A DNA stretch of 5,352 nucleotides. Source: JBIOJM01 sp044450785. Lineage in GTDB: Bacteria; Planctomycetota; Planctomycetia; Isosphaerales; Isosphaeraceae. Below, in pieces: positions 1 to 5,352 of the stretch. Under the pieces are notes generated by a model. It searched no databases and had not been told where the DNA came from. It saw only the letters and a list, made by a program, of their open reading frames with translations. The translations under genes and the position numbers were made by a program. The stretch is taken from contig JBIOJM010000500.1 in the NCBI GenBank assembly GCA_044450785.1, positions 1 to 5,352 on the forward strand, written 5' to 3'. Within the stretch, counting starts at the first letter, position 1, and each line of letters starts with the position of its first letter.

Positions 1-18
1 AGGGTACTTGGTGATCAT
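1..18 (-). CDS. 5' end of an unidentified leftward gene (partial)
   Basis: Reading leftward, an ATG at 18-16 opens a frame M-I-T-K-Y-P that runs off the window edge. An AGGAGG Shine-Dalgarno sequence lies five bases upstream of it (24-29 on the plus strand). A near-perfect ribosome binding site next to an ATG is good evidence for a real start, but six codons do not identify a product. The gene would be divergent from the membrane-protein/permease pair, with about 310 bases between the two starts. It could equally be a chance SD/ATG pairing. Confidence 0.5.
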
Positions 19-23
19 CGCGG

Positions 24-29
24 CCTCCT
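24..29 (-). promoter_or_regulatory. Shine-Dalgarno site of the leftward partial gene
   Basis: The minus strand reads AGGAGG here, followed by the five-base spacer CCGCG and then ATG. It is the strongest ribosome binding site in the window and the main reason for calling the partial gene at the left edge. Confidence 0.5.
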
Positions 30-330
30 GCCAAGAGCTGAAAGTCCTTTCCCAAGTTGCTCAGATTACCGACCAAACCGCGTGCCAAAAAGGCCAAATG
101 CGACAGTTAATAAATTTCGTATCCTTACCCCGGCGTGAGGCCCCGCGACCATGACACAGGGCCGATCCGGCGCGGGCCGATGATTGTCAATATCCAGGAA
201 CCACCGACGAAGATTCATTGTCTCGGAGAAGATGATAGCAGCCCCGTGGTCGCGCGGAAGATTGCGTGGCACTTCAGACGACTCTTCGCCTCCGAGATTC
301 TGGCTTTATCTCGATCAGGAGCCGCGGTCA
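30..330. other. Intergenic region between divergent genes
   Basis: About 300 bases without a convincing gene. The open frames crossing it on both strands lack a good ribosome binding site and have arginine/proline-rich compositions typical of shadow frames in GC-rich DNA. It holds an AT-rich patch at 106-117 (GTTAATAAATTT), unusual for this sequence, and an 8-base direct repeat GGGCCGAT at 159-166 and 174-181. Promoters for both flanking genes should lie here, but I found no pair of -35/-10 hexamers with acceptable spacing on either strand. Confidence 0.5.
317..321 (+). promoter_or_regulatory. Shine-Dalgarno site fixing the start at 331
   Basis: AGGAG ends nine bases before the ATG at 331. 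This favours 331 over the in-frame ATG at 184, which has no comparable site and would add a 49-residue extension rich in Arg and Ser that lacks any recognisable feature. Confidence 0.6.
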
Positions 331-1149
331 ATGAACCAGCAACAGGCGAAGTGGGTCGTTCCCAACCCCCAGATTCCCCGGACGTTTGGCCTGATGAATA
401 TCATCTTCGGTTCCCTCATGCTTCTGATTGGAGGCGGCTATGCGATGATGTACGCCGTTTCTCCGATGTTCGCCCGGCAAATGCAGGTGGCGATGAAGAA
501 ACAACAGGAGGTCCAAAAGGCCACGCGAGAGTCGAAGCTCGCCGAGCTGAAGCGCCAGGAGGAAGCCGCCAAGACCAAGGACGAGAAGGCGACTCTTCGG
601 GAGGAGCGAGTTGCCTTTGAGAAGAACGTCGAGCCGGACCTGCCCGATTTGAGTGACCTCATGGGTTGGAACGCGTTTTCCGACGTCCGGCTGGCCATCT
701 ATTACTGCTCCGAAGTGGGCGCGGGAATGCTGCTCAATCTGCTCATGATCATTTCAGGGGCTGGACTGATGGCCCTGGCGGAATGGGCACGCCGGCTCGC
801 CCTCGGGGTCGCCTGGCTCAAGATCCTCCGCTGGGTTGCGATGGTGGTCGTGATGATGGTCCTGGTCCTGCCGATCACGGTCGAGAGAACGCAGAAAGTG
901 TTCCAGCAGATGGAAACCCAGGGGAAAGCTCAATCCGGCGGAAGAGTTGTGGTCTTTCCGTTGGGTCAGATGGGTCGATTCACGGCGATCGCCGGCGCTG
1001 TCACTGTGGTCTTCAGTGCCGTGGTCGCCTCGGTTTACCCTGCGCTCTCACTCTGGTTCCTGACTCGAGGCCCCACCCGCGCCGCCTGCTTGAAGGAATT
1101 GCCAGCAACCGAGCTTCCGAACGCGAAGGAAGCGGGAGAAGCGTGGTGA
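331..1149 (+). CDS. Unrecognised four-helix membrane protein with charged loop
   Basis: I do not recognise this 272-residue protein. It shows four likely membrane segments at about residues 18-43, 127-149, 165-184 and 216-245. Between the first and second lies a Lys/Glu/Gln/Arg-rich stretch (about 50-100) with the look of a coiled coil, including runs such as KKQQEVQK and LKRQEEAAK. Basic residues cluster before helix 1, between helices 2 and 3 (WARR, LKILR) and after helix 4. By the positive-inside rule this puts both ends in the cytoplasm and the charged loop outside; that topology is an inference. Its stop codon overlaps the GTG start of the ABC permease gene downstream, so the two are very probably co-translated and it may be a partner or accessory of that transporter. 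There is no enzyme motif. The start at 331 rests on AGGAG at 317-321. Confidence 0.8.
   Translation: MNQQQAKWVVPNPQIPRTFGLMNIIFGSLMLLIGGGYAMMYAVSPMFARQMQVAMKKQQEVQKATRESKLAELKRQEEAAKTKDEKATLREERVAFEKNVEPDLPDLSDLMGWNAFSDVRLAIYYCSEVGAGMLLNLLMIISGAGLMALAEWARRLALGVAWLKILRWVAMVVVMMVLVLPITVERTQKVFQQMETQGKAQSGGRVVVFPLGQMGRFTAIAGAVTVVFSAVVASVYPALSLWFLTRGPTRAACLKELPATELPNAKEAGEAW
1134..1138 (+). promoter_or_regulatory. Shine-Dalgarno site for the GTG start of the permease
   Basis: GGGAG lies inside the end of the upstream gene, seven bases before GTG 1146 and four before GTG 1143. The spacing favours 1146, which makes a GTGA overlap with the upstream stop (1147-1149), the arrangement typical of translational coupling. 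Confidence 0.55.
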
Positions 1150-3002
1150 ACCTGGCGACGGTGCTGTTTGGCCCCCTTGCCGGCCCCGAGTGCCGCAGAG
1201 CTCTCGCGAGGGGCTGGCTGATCGTGGTACGCACACTGGTCGGCTCGTTGCTGGCGCTGATCGTGTTCTTCTTGATCTGGGTCTGGCAGTTGGACGCAAT
1301 GAGCAACCCATCCTTCATTCCCAGCATCTCCGAGCTGAGAATTGCTCTGTCGACTTCGGTGATGATCTTGCTGACGATCGCGGTGGTGCAAGCGCCGGCG
1401 GTCCTGGCGGGGTCGCTGGCCGGCGAACGCGAGCGCGGAGTGCTGCAGCTTCTCCTGACCACGGCCGTCAGCCCCCGCGAAATCGTCCAGGGTCGCCTGC
1501 TGGGCAAGTTGAGCCAGGTTGGGATGATCTTGCTGCCGAGCTTGCCACTGCTCGCCCTCCTGATCGCGTGGAACGGCTTTGGCCTGCTGCACCTGGCGAC
1601 GATCGCGTTGGTCCTGGCGGCGGTCAGCCTCGGAGGAGGCGGGTTGGGCGTCGGTGCTTCGGTTGTATCCCGCCGGGGGCGGGATGCCTTGTTGACCGTC
1701 TACATCCTCATGCTGATCCTCACGCTCAGCCCGTTGCTGTCCCGGCTCGGTCTGCCCGCCGAGATCGCCGACTTACTCGCGTCATTCAATCCCTATCTCG
1801 TCATGAACGATCTGGTCTGGACCGGGGAGGTCAGTCCCGCGCTCTCGACCTCGGGCTTCTGGTTACTGACCGGGTTCGCCGGCACGGCCGTGGCGGCCTG
1901 GCGGCTGCGGCCAAGCTGCCTGGCCTTGACAGGGTCCGTGCCCCGAGCAAGCCGCCGAGGACGCGTTCCACCGCTCGGCGAGCGGCCGATGCTCTGGAAG
2001 GAGCTTTACATCGAGCGCGTCGGCACCCTCGGCCGATTCGCCCGCTGGCTCGGTGTCTTGATCACAGCCGCGATCGGTCTGGGCAGCCTCGTGCTCGCGG
2101 GCATCATCGCCTGGTCCTTGTTCGTAAAATCGGACACCGAATGGTATTCCTGGGCGACGAGTCTGCTCGCCCTGTTGCTCGGAGGTTCCGCCGGAACCGC
2201 TCTGGGCTGGGTTTTGCAATGGGGGGTCGGTCTGCGCGCGGCGGTCTCCATCTCGTCGGAGCGTGAGCGGGGCACGTGGGACGCTCTCTTGATGAGCCCT
2301 CTCGAGCCCGGTGAGATCGGCCGGGCGAAGCTCTACGGCAGCATCTATGCCCTGCGCTGGATGGCGGGCGCGATGCTCCTCGCCTGGACACTGGCATTGG
2401 TCTACGAAGCAGTCCCCATCCGCTCCTATGTCACCTGGGTCGCGGGCAACGCGCTTGCCTGTGCATTCATGGCCGCGGTCGGAGTGCGCTGCTCGCTCTC
2501 GCTGCCCACCGCGACGAGAGCCATGACCTGGACCATCGCCCTCTGGCTGGCGGGCACGGTCGTCATTGCTTTCTTCGCATTAGCGATTATTTGTATCGTG
2601 ATGATGCTCTGTTTGGTTGGCTGGTCTGTCGCCGTCCAGTACAATCTGGTTTTGCTCAACTCCCGACCGTGGTTTCCCATGAGCTGGAGCACGGGCTGGT
2701 CGCTCACGACCGATCTGGTGACCTTGCTGATCACGATCCTGATCGTCGCCGACACGGGACTGCGGTTCGACCGGATCGCCGGCCGGATGGCCGGCGGAGC
2801 CGTGGCGACGACGGTCGATGCCTTTCTCCACGGCCGCACGCACCAGCCTGTCCTGCTCCTGGGCCGGAAACGTGCCGCGGCCAAGAGTTCCGTCGCGGCG
2901 AAGGACCCATCCGCCGCCTCCGCGGAACTGGTCCAGACCGCGCCGACCGGCACGACCCTCCCGGCCGACTTGACGACGGAGTTACCCGGCAGCCGCGATT
3001 GA
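1146..3002 (+). CDS. ABC-2 type transporter permease with two tandem modules
   Basis: A 618-residue integral membrane protein resembling ABC-2 family permeases (the exporter class that includes NatB-like and multidrug permeases). Many hydrophobic segments fall in two blocks, about residues 23-255 and 300-540. Each block has the charged family signature just after an early helix: GERERG at 93-98 and SERERG at 371-376, each followed at the same spacing by LL, P, EI, L and G. Each block also opens with a short amphipathic stretch (GPECRRAL near 13-20; RPMLWKEL near 280-287). So this is two permease halves fused in one chain. Residues about 574-618 form an Ala/Ser/Thr/Pro tail, probably cytoplasmic. 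No Walker motifs are present, so a separate ATPase must supply energy; none is seen in this window. The substrate is unknown. The gene starts with GTG (1146, or 1143 as the alternative), overlaps the upstream membrane-protein gene, and ends 9 bases from the convergent msrA stop. Confidence 0.85.
   Translation: MNLATVLFGPLAGPECRRALARGWLIVVRTLVGSLLALIVFFLIWVWQLDAMSNPSFIPSISELRIALSTSVMILLTIAVVQAPAVLAGSLAGERERGVLQLLLTTAVSPREIVQGRLLGKLSQVGMILLPSLPLLALLIAWNGFGLLHLATIALVLAAVSLGGGGLGVGASVVSRRGRDALLTVYILMLILTLSPLLSRLGLPAEIADLLASFNPYLVMNDLVWTGEVSPALSTSGFWLLTGFAGTAVAAWRLRPSCLALTGSVPRASRRGRVPPLGERPMLWKELYIERVGTLGRFARWLGVLITAAIGLGSLVLAGIIAWSLFVKSDTEWYSWATSLLALLLGGSAGTALGWVLQWGVGLRAAVSISSERERGTWDALLMSPLEPGEIGRAKLYGSIYALRWMAGAMLLAWTLALVYEAVPIRSYVTWVAGNALACAFMAAVGVRCSLSLPTATRAMTWTIALWLAGTVVIAFFALAIICIVMMLCLVGWSVAVQYNLVLLNSRPWFPMSWSTGWSLTTDLVTLLITILIVADTGLRFDRIAGRMAGGAVATTVDAFLHGRTHQPVLLLGRKRAAAKSSVAAKDPSAASAELVQTAPTGTTLPADLTTELPGSRD
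1422..1511 (+). repeat. First copy of the internal permease signature
   Basis: Codes for residues 93-122 of the permease, beginning GERERG. It aligns without gaps to residues 371-400 (2256-2345), with 12 of 30 residues identical by my count, including ERERG, LL, P, EI, L and G. The duplication is at protein level and old; the DNA copies have diverged. Confidence 0.7.
2256..2345 (+). repeat. Second copy of the internal permease signature
   Basis: Codes for residues 371-400, beginning SERERG, and is the counterpart of residues 93-122. The offset of 278 residues gives the approximate module length. GTWDALLMSPLEP here is closer to the common ABC-2 pattern of ERE-G-T-x-x-x-LL-x-SP than the first copy is. 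Confidence 0.7.
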
Positions 3003-3011
3003 CCGCCGGCG

Positions 3012-3821
3012 TCAGGGCCGCAAGGCGGGGGCGTCGTCCGATTGAGCGGGGCCGGTTGCTTCTCCAGAAGGGGAAGGAGTTGGCGGCTTTGATCGTGTTT
3101 TCTTGGCTTTCGAGACCGATGTCTTGCGCCGGCTCGCCGCCTGCGGCTTGCCGCCATAGTAATCCTGGTGGTAGTCTTCCGCGCGGTAGAACGCCTTCAG
3201 CGGCACGAGCTGAGTCACGATCGGGTTCCGCCAAACCCGCTTGTCCACGAGTTCCTGGTACGACTTCAGTGCGGCCTTTCTCTGCGCTTCGTTGTGGTAA
3301 AGGATGATCGAGCGATACTGGGTGCCGACATCAGGTCCTTGCTGGTTGGGCGTCGTGGGGTCGTGATGGGACCAGAACACCTTGAGCAGTTCCTCGTAGC
3401 TGATGACTTCGGCATCGTATTCGACCATGACGACCTCGGCGTGGCCGGTGTCCCCCTCGTGGACCATCTCGTAGGTCGGGAAGCGTACGTTGCCGCCCGC
3501 ATAGCCCGAAACGGCCGAAATGACGCCAGGGAGCCTCTCGAACGTGGCCTCGACGCACCAGAAGCAACCGGCCCCGAAGGTCGCGTATTCGACCTTGGAT
3601 TTGGGCCGGCTCGAATCCGCCCCCGGTGAAGTCTGTGTTTTCGAGTGCAAGCTGCTCTTCTTCGACTTGACCTTCGGCGCGATGGGCTTTGCCACGACAG
3701 GGGCGGTCTTGCCCTTTTCATCGGGTTTGGTGGGTGCGGGACCTTCCTGGGCCTCCGCACTGATCCGGAGACCGAGAACCACGGCCATTGCGACACAAAC
3801 CGCCAGGAATCTCCACTTCAT
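3012..3821 (-). CDS. msrA: Exported peptide-methionine (S)-S-oxide reductase MsrA
   Basis: MsrA reduces the S-epimer of methionine sulfoxide in proteins and free methionine, repairing oxidative damage. In this 269-residue protein the catalytic core spans about residues 77-225. It contains GAGCFWCVE (83-91) with the catalytic Cys86, GYAGG (106-110), GHAEVV (126-131), the DPTTPNQQGPDVGTQYRS block (154-171) and AEDYHQDYY (214-222), all hallmarks of the family. The N-terminus (about 1-24) is a Sec-type signal peptide: MKWR, a hydrophobic core, then SAEA before Gln25. The enzyme is therefore probably periplasmic or exported. A Lys/Pro/Ser-rich linker (about 25-76) and a basic Lys/Ser/Pro-rich tail (about 226-269) flank the core, making the protein longer than the usual 170-220 residues. 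The only other cysteines are Cys89 and Cys9, the latter inside the signal peptide; the C-terminal resolving cysteines of E. coli-type MsrA are absent. The start ATG at 3821 has a modest GAGGG site nine bases upstream (3831-3835). Confidence 0.95.
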   Translation of the reverse strand: MKWRFLAVCVAMAVVLGLRISAEAQEGPAPTKPDEKGKTAPVVAKPIAPKVKSKKSSLHSKTQTSPGADSSRPKSKVEYATFGAGCFWCVEATFERLPGVISAVSGYAGGNVRFPTYEMVHEGDTGHAEVVMVEYDAEVISYEELLKVFWSHHDPTTPNQQGPDVGTQYRSIILYHNEAQRKAALKSYQELVDKRVWRNPIVTQLVPLKAFYRAEDYHQDYYGGKPQAASRRKTSVSKAKKTRSKPPTPSPSGEATGPAQSDDAPALRP

Positions 3822-3924
3822 TGGGATGAGCCCTCAACGCACATCTCGGCAAGCCGAAGACCCGGTGTTGGCCTCGCTCTGCCAGGGTAGGGGATGTAGC
3901 ACCGGCCAGGAAGGTCGTCTCTCT

Positions 3925-3954
3925 CCTATACGCTACAGCACTCCCCGATGTCCA
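3925..3954 (-). promoter_or_regulatory. Candidate sigma-70-like promoter for msrA
   Basis: On the minus strand, TGGACA (plus-strand 3949-3954) and TATAGG (3925-3930) are separated by 18 bases. They match the sigma-70 consensus at 5 of 6 and 4 of 6 positions. Transcription would start about 100 bases before the msrA ATG. It is the best hexamer pair I found in the 233-base msrA-tyrS gap, but planctomycete promoters often match this consensus poorly, so it is only a candidate. Confidence 0.3.
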
Positions 3955-4054
3955 GTGATGTCCGTCGGTTGACGAGAGCTCGAGTGTATGATCGAGTACC
4001 CGAGTTACCAGTAATCTCCTCCGTTTTTTACACCAAAGGCGTGGCACCATCTCC

Positions 4055-5287
4055 ATGAGCGACGAAAAAAACACTTCGGCCGAGCGGCAGATCGAAATCC
4101 TCAAACGGGGCATCATCGACCTCCACGTGGAGGGGGAATTGCTGGAGCGCCTCCGCGAGGGTCGACCACTGCGCATCAAGGCCGGCTTCGACCCGACCCG
4201 ACCCGATCTCCACCTCGGCCACACCGTCGTCATGTCCAAGATGAAGCAATTTCAGGACCTTGGACACGAGATCATCTTCCTGGTCGGCGACTTCACGGCA
4301 ACCATCGGCGATCCGACCGGTCGCAATGCCGCGCGCCCTCCCCTGTCTCGCGCCGAGCTCGAGGAAGGGGTGCGGACCTACGCCGAGCAGGCGTTCAAGA
4401 TCCTCGACCCTGATCGAACAAAAATCATGTTCAACAATGAATGGCTTGGGAAGTTGACGTTCGCCGACGTGGTTCGGATCGCCGGCAAGCACACGCTCGC
4501 ACGCATGATGGAGCGAGACGACTTCACGAACCGCTGGCGCGGCGGAGTTAGCATCTCGCTGCACGAGCTGCTCTATCCGCTCGCGCAGGCCTACGACTCG
4601 GTGGTCCTCGAGTGCGACGTTGAACTGGGCGGCACGGATCAGTTAATCAACCTCTTGGTCGGCCGCGAGATGATGAAGCAATTCAACATCCGCCCGCAGA
4701 TCGTCATGACGACGCCGCTGCTCGAGGGCATCGACGCCAGGGTCGACGAGCAAGGCAAGATCGACGGGGCCAAGATGAGCAAGTCGCTCGACAATGCGAT
4801 CGCGGTCAACGAACCGTCAGCCGACATGTTCGGCAAGTTGATGAGCATTCCGGATCCGGTCATGTGGCGCTATTACGACCTGCTTACGCAACATTCGAGC
4901 GAGGAGATCGCCACGCTGAAGCAAGGCCATCCCCGCGATGCAAAGATCGCGCTGGCAGCCGAAATCGTCGAGCGGTTTCATTCGCGGGAGGTCGCGGGAC
5001 AAGAAGTCGAACGTTGGAACCACCAGTTTCAGAAACGTGAGGTACCCGTCGATCTCGCCCAGGTCGAGGTCGCCATTCCGGGCCAACAGGACTCACTTCC
5101 GCTTACCGTCGCCCTGCGGGCAGCCGGGCTCGTCAAGACCGTGAGCGAGGCACGCCGGCTGATCGAGCAGGGCGGCGTCAGCCTCGACGGTGAGCGGGTC
5201 ACGGACATGGATCTCAAGCTATCGCGCGGGGATCGACGCACGGTGCGAGTCGGGAAGCGCCGGTGGGCCGTCCTCGTCGTCCAGTGA
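4055..5287 (+). CDS. tyrS: Tyrosyl-tRNA synthetase, type 2 (TyrRS)
   Basis: Cytoplasmic class I aminoacyl-tRNA synthetase that activates tyrosine with ATP and charges tRNA-Tyr for translation. The 410-residue length and sequence fit the type 2 (TyrZ-like) bacterial subgroup. Visible motifs are GFDPTRPDLHLGH (44-56), which carries the HIGH-equivalent HLGH; GDFTATIGDPTGR (78-90); the YPLAQAYDS stretch (174-182); GGTDQ (192-196), which lines the tyrosine/adenylate pocket in the family; and KMSKS (240-244). The C-terminal part, about 348-408, is an S4-type RNA-binding domain with AGLVKTVSEARRLI and GGVSLDGERV. The protein is complete, with no missing key residue. The ATG at 4055 gives the expected N-terminus, but its ribosome binding site is poor: the nearest purine run, AAAGG at 4035-4039, is 15 bases away. 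The gene is divergent from msrA and convergent with a tRNA-Ser gene. Confidence 0.97.
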   Translation: MSDEKNTSAERQIEILKRGIIDLHVEGELLERLREGRPLRIKAGFDPTRPDLHLGHTVVMSKMKQFQDLGHEIIFLVGDFTATIGDPTGRNAARPPLSRAELEEGVRTYAEQAFKILDPDRTKIMFNNEWLGKLTFADVVRIAGKHTLARMMERDDFTNRWRGGVSISLHELLYPLAQAYDSVVLECDVELGGTDQLINLLVGREMMKQFNIRPQIVMTTPLLEGIDARVDEQGKIDGAKMSKSLDNAIAVNEPSADMFGKLMSIPDPVMWRYYDLLTQHSSEEIATLKQGHPRDAKIALAAEIVERFHSREVAGQEVERWNHQFQKREVPVDLAQVEVAIPGQQDSLPLTVALRAAGLVKTVSEARRLIEQGGVSLDGERVTDMDLKLSRGDRRTVRVGKRRWAVLVVQ

Positions 5288-5308
5288 GTCCCCTGGAACA
5301 CTCAGCAG

Positions 5309-5352
5309 CGGAGGAGGTGGGATTCGAACCCACGGTAGGCTTGCGCCTACAC
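5309..5352 (-). tRNA. tRNA-Ser, 3' portion (partial, runs off the window)
   Basis: Read on the minus strand, the segment has a long variable arm, a 6-bp stem (5345-5350 with 5335-5340) closed by a GCAA tetraloop. It is followed by a T arm GTGGG-TTCGAAT-CCCAC (5333-5317) and the 3' acceptor strand CTCCTCC (5316-5310). The discriminator base is G (5309). A long variable arm limits the choice to Ser, Leu or bacterial Tyr; discriminator G points to Ser, because Leu and Tyr normally carry A. The next bases are CTG, so CCA is not encoded and must be added enzymatically. The anticodon lies beyond the window. The gene faces tyrS with 21 bases between. Confidence 0.9.

Noticed and set aside
184..330. 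Possible 49-residue N-terminal extension of the first membrane protein, starting at ATG 184
   Set aside because: No Shine-Dalgarno site at 184, while ATG 331 has AGGAG at nine bases. The extension is Arg/Ser-rich with no recognisable signal or domain.
1035..1592. Long open frames opposite or out of frame with the permease gene
   Set aside because: They are Arg/Gln/Pro-rich, lack ribosome binding sites and lie within a well-supported ABC-2 permease gene; long shadow frames are expected in GC-rich DNA.
3168..3629. Plus-strand open frame of 153 codons across msrA
   Set aside because: It is antisense to the conserved MsrA catalytic core and shows no family signature of its own.
3797..3815. MsrA as a lipoprotein, using Cys9 in the signal sequence
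   Set aside because: Cys9 comes too early, in the first part of the hydrophobic core, and FLAVC is not followed by a mature-looking region; a signal peptidase I site after SAEA fits better.
3969..3992. TTGACG (3969-3974) and TATGAT (3987-3992) as a tyrS promoter
   Set aside because: Both hexamers look good, but the spacer is only 12 bases, too short for a sigma-70 promoter. TATGAT could still be used with another upstream element.
4028..4564. Minus-strand open frame of 178 codons across the start of tyrS
   Set aside because: It mirrors the codon structure of the unmistakable TyrRS catalytic domain and has no domain signal.
5285..5304. TGAGT/ACTCA inverted repeat after tyrS as a terminator
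   Set aside because: The stem is only 5 bp with a 10-base loop, includes the stop codon and has no T-run after it.

Overview
This is an ordinary-looking, GC-rich bacterial chromosome segment with dense, conventional genes. The gene style suggests a planctomycete, perhaps near Isosphaeraceae: a two-module ABC-2 permease coupled to an unrecognised membrane protein, an exported MsrA with low-complexity basic tails, and a tRNA gene without an encoded CCA. That assignment is an inference from style and was not checked by any search.

Left edge (1-330): the first six codons of a leftward gene with a good Shine-Dalgarno sequence, then about 300 bases without a convincing gene. Next is a rightward two-gene unit. 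The first gene (331-1149) encodes a four-helix membrane protein with a charged, probably coiled-coil loop. The second (1146-3002) encodes a large ABC-2 type permease built from two similar halves. The two genes share a GTGA stop/start overlap, so they are probably translated together and may act in one complex. No ATP-binding subunit is visible in the window.

Middle (3012-3821): a leftward msrA, encoding an exported peptide-methionine (S)-S-oxide reductase. It converges on the permease gene with only 9 bases between the two stop codons. The 233-base gap 3822-4054 separates it from the divergent tyrS and holds a candidate msrA promoter, short direct repeats and a weak hairpin with a T-run.

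Right side: tyrS (4055-5287), a complete type-2 tyrosyl-tRNA synthetase with both class I signature motifs and an S4 RNA-binding domain. It is followed on the opposite strand by the 3' part of a tRNA-Ser gene that runs off the window edge. I see no mobile element, CRISPR array, phage gene or defence system, and no strong evidence for an undescribed system. The least explained items are the membrane-protein/permease pair and the MsrA architecture.
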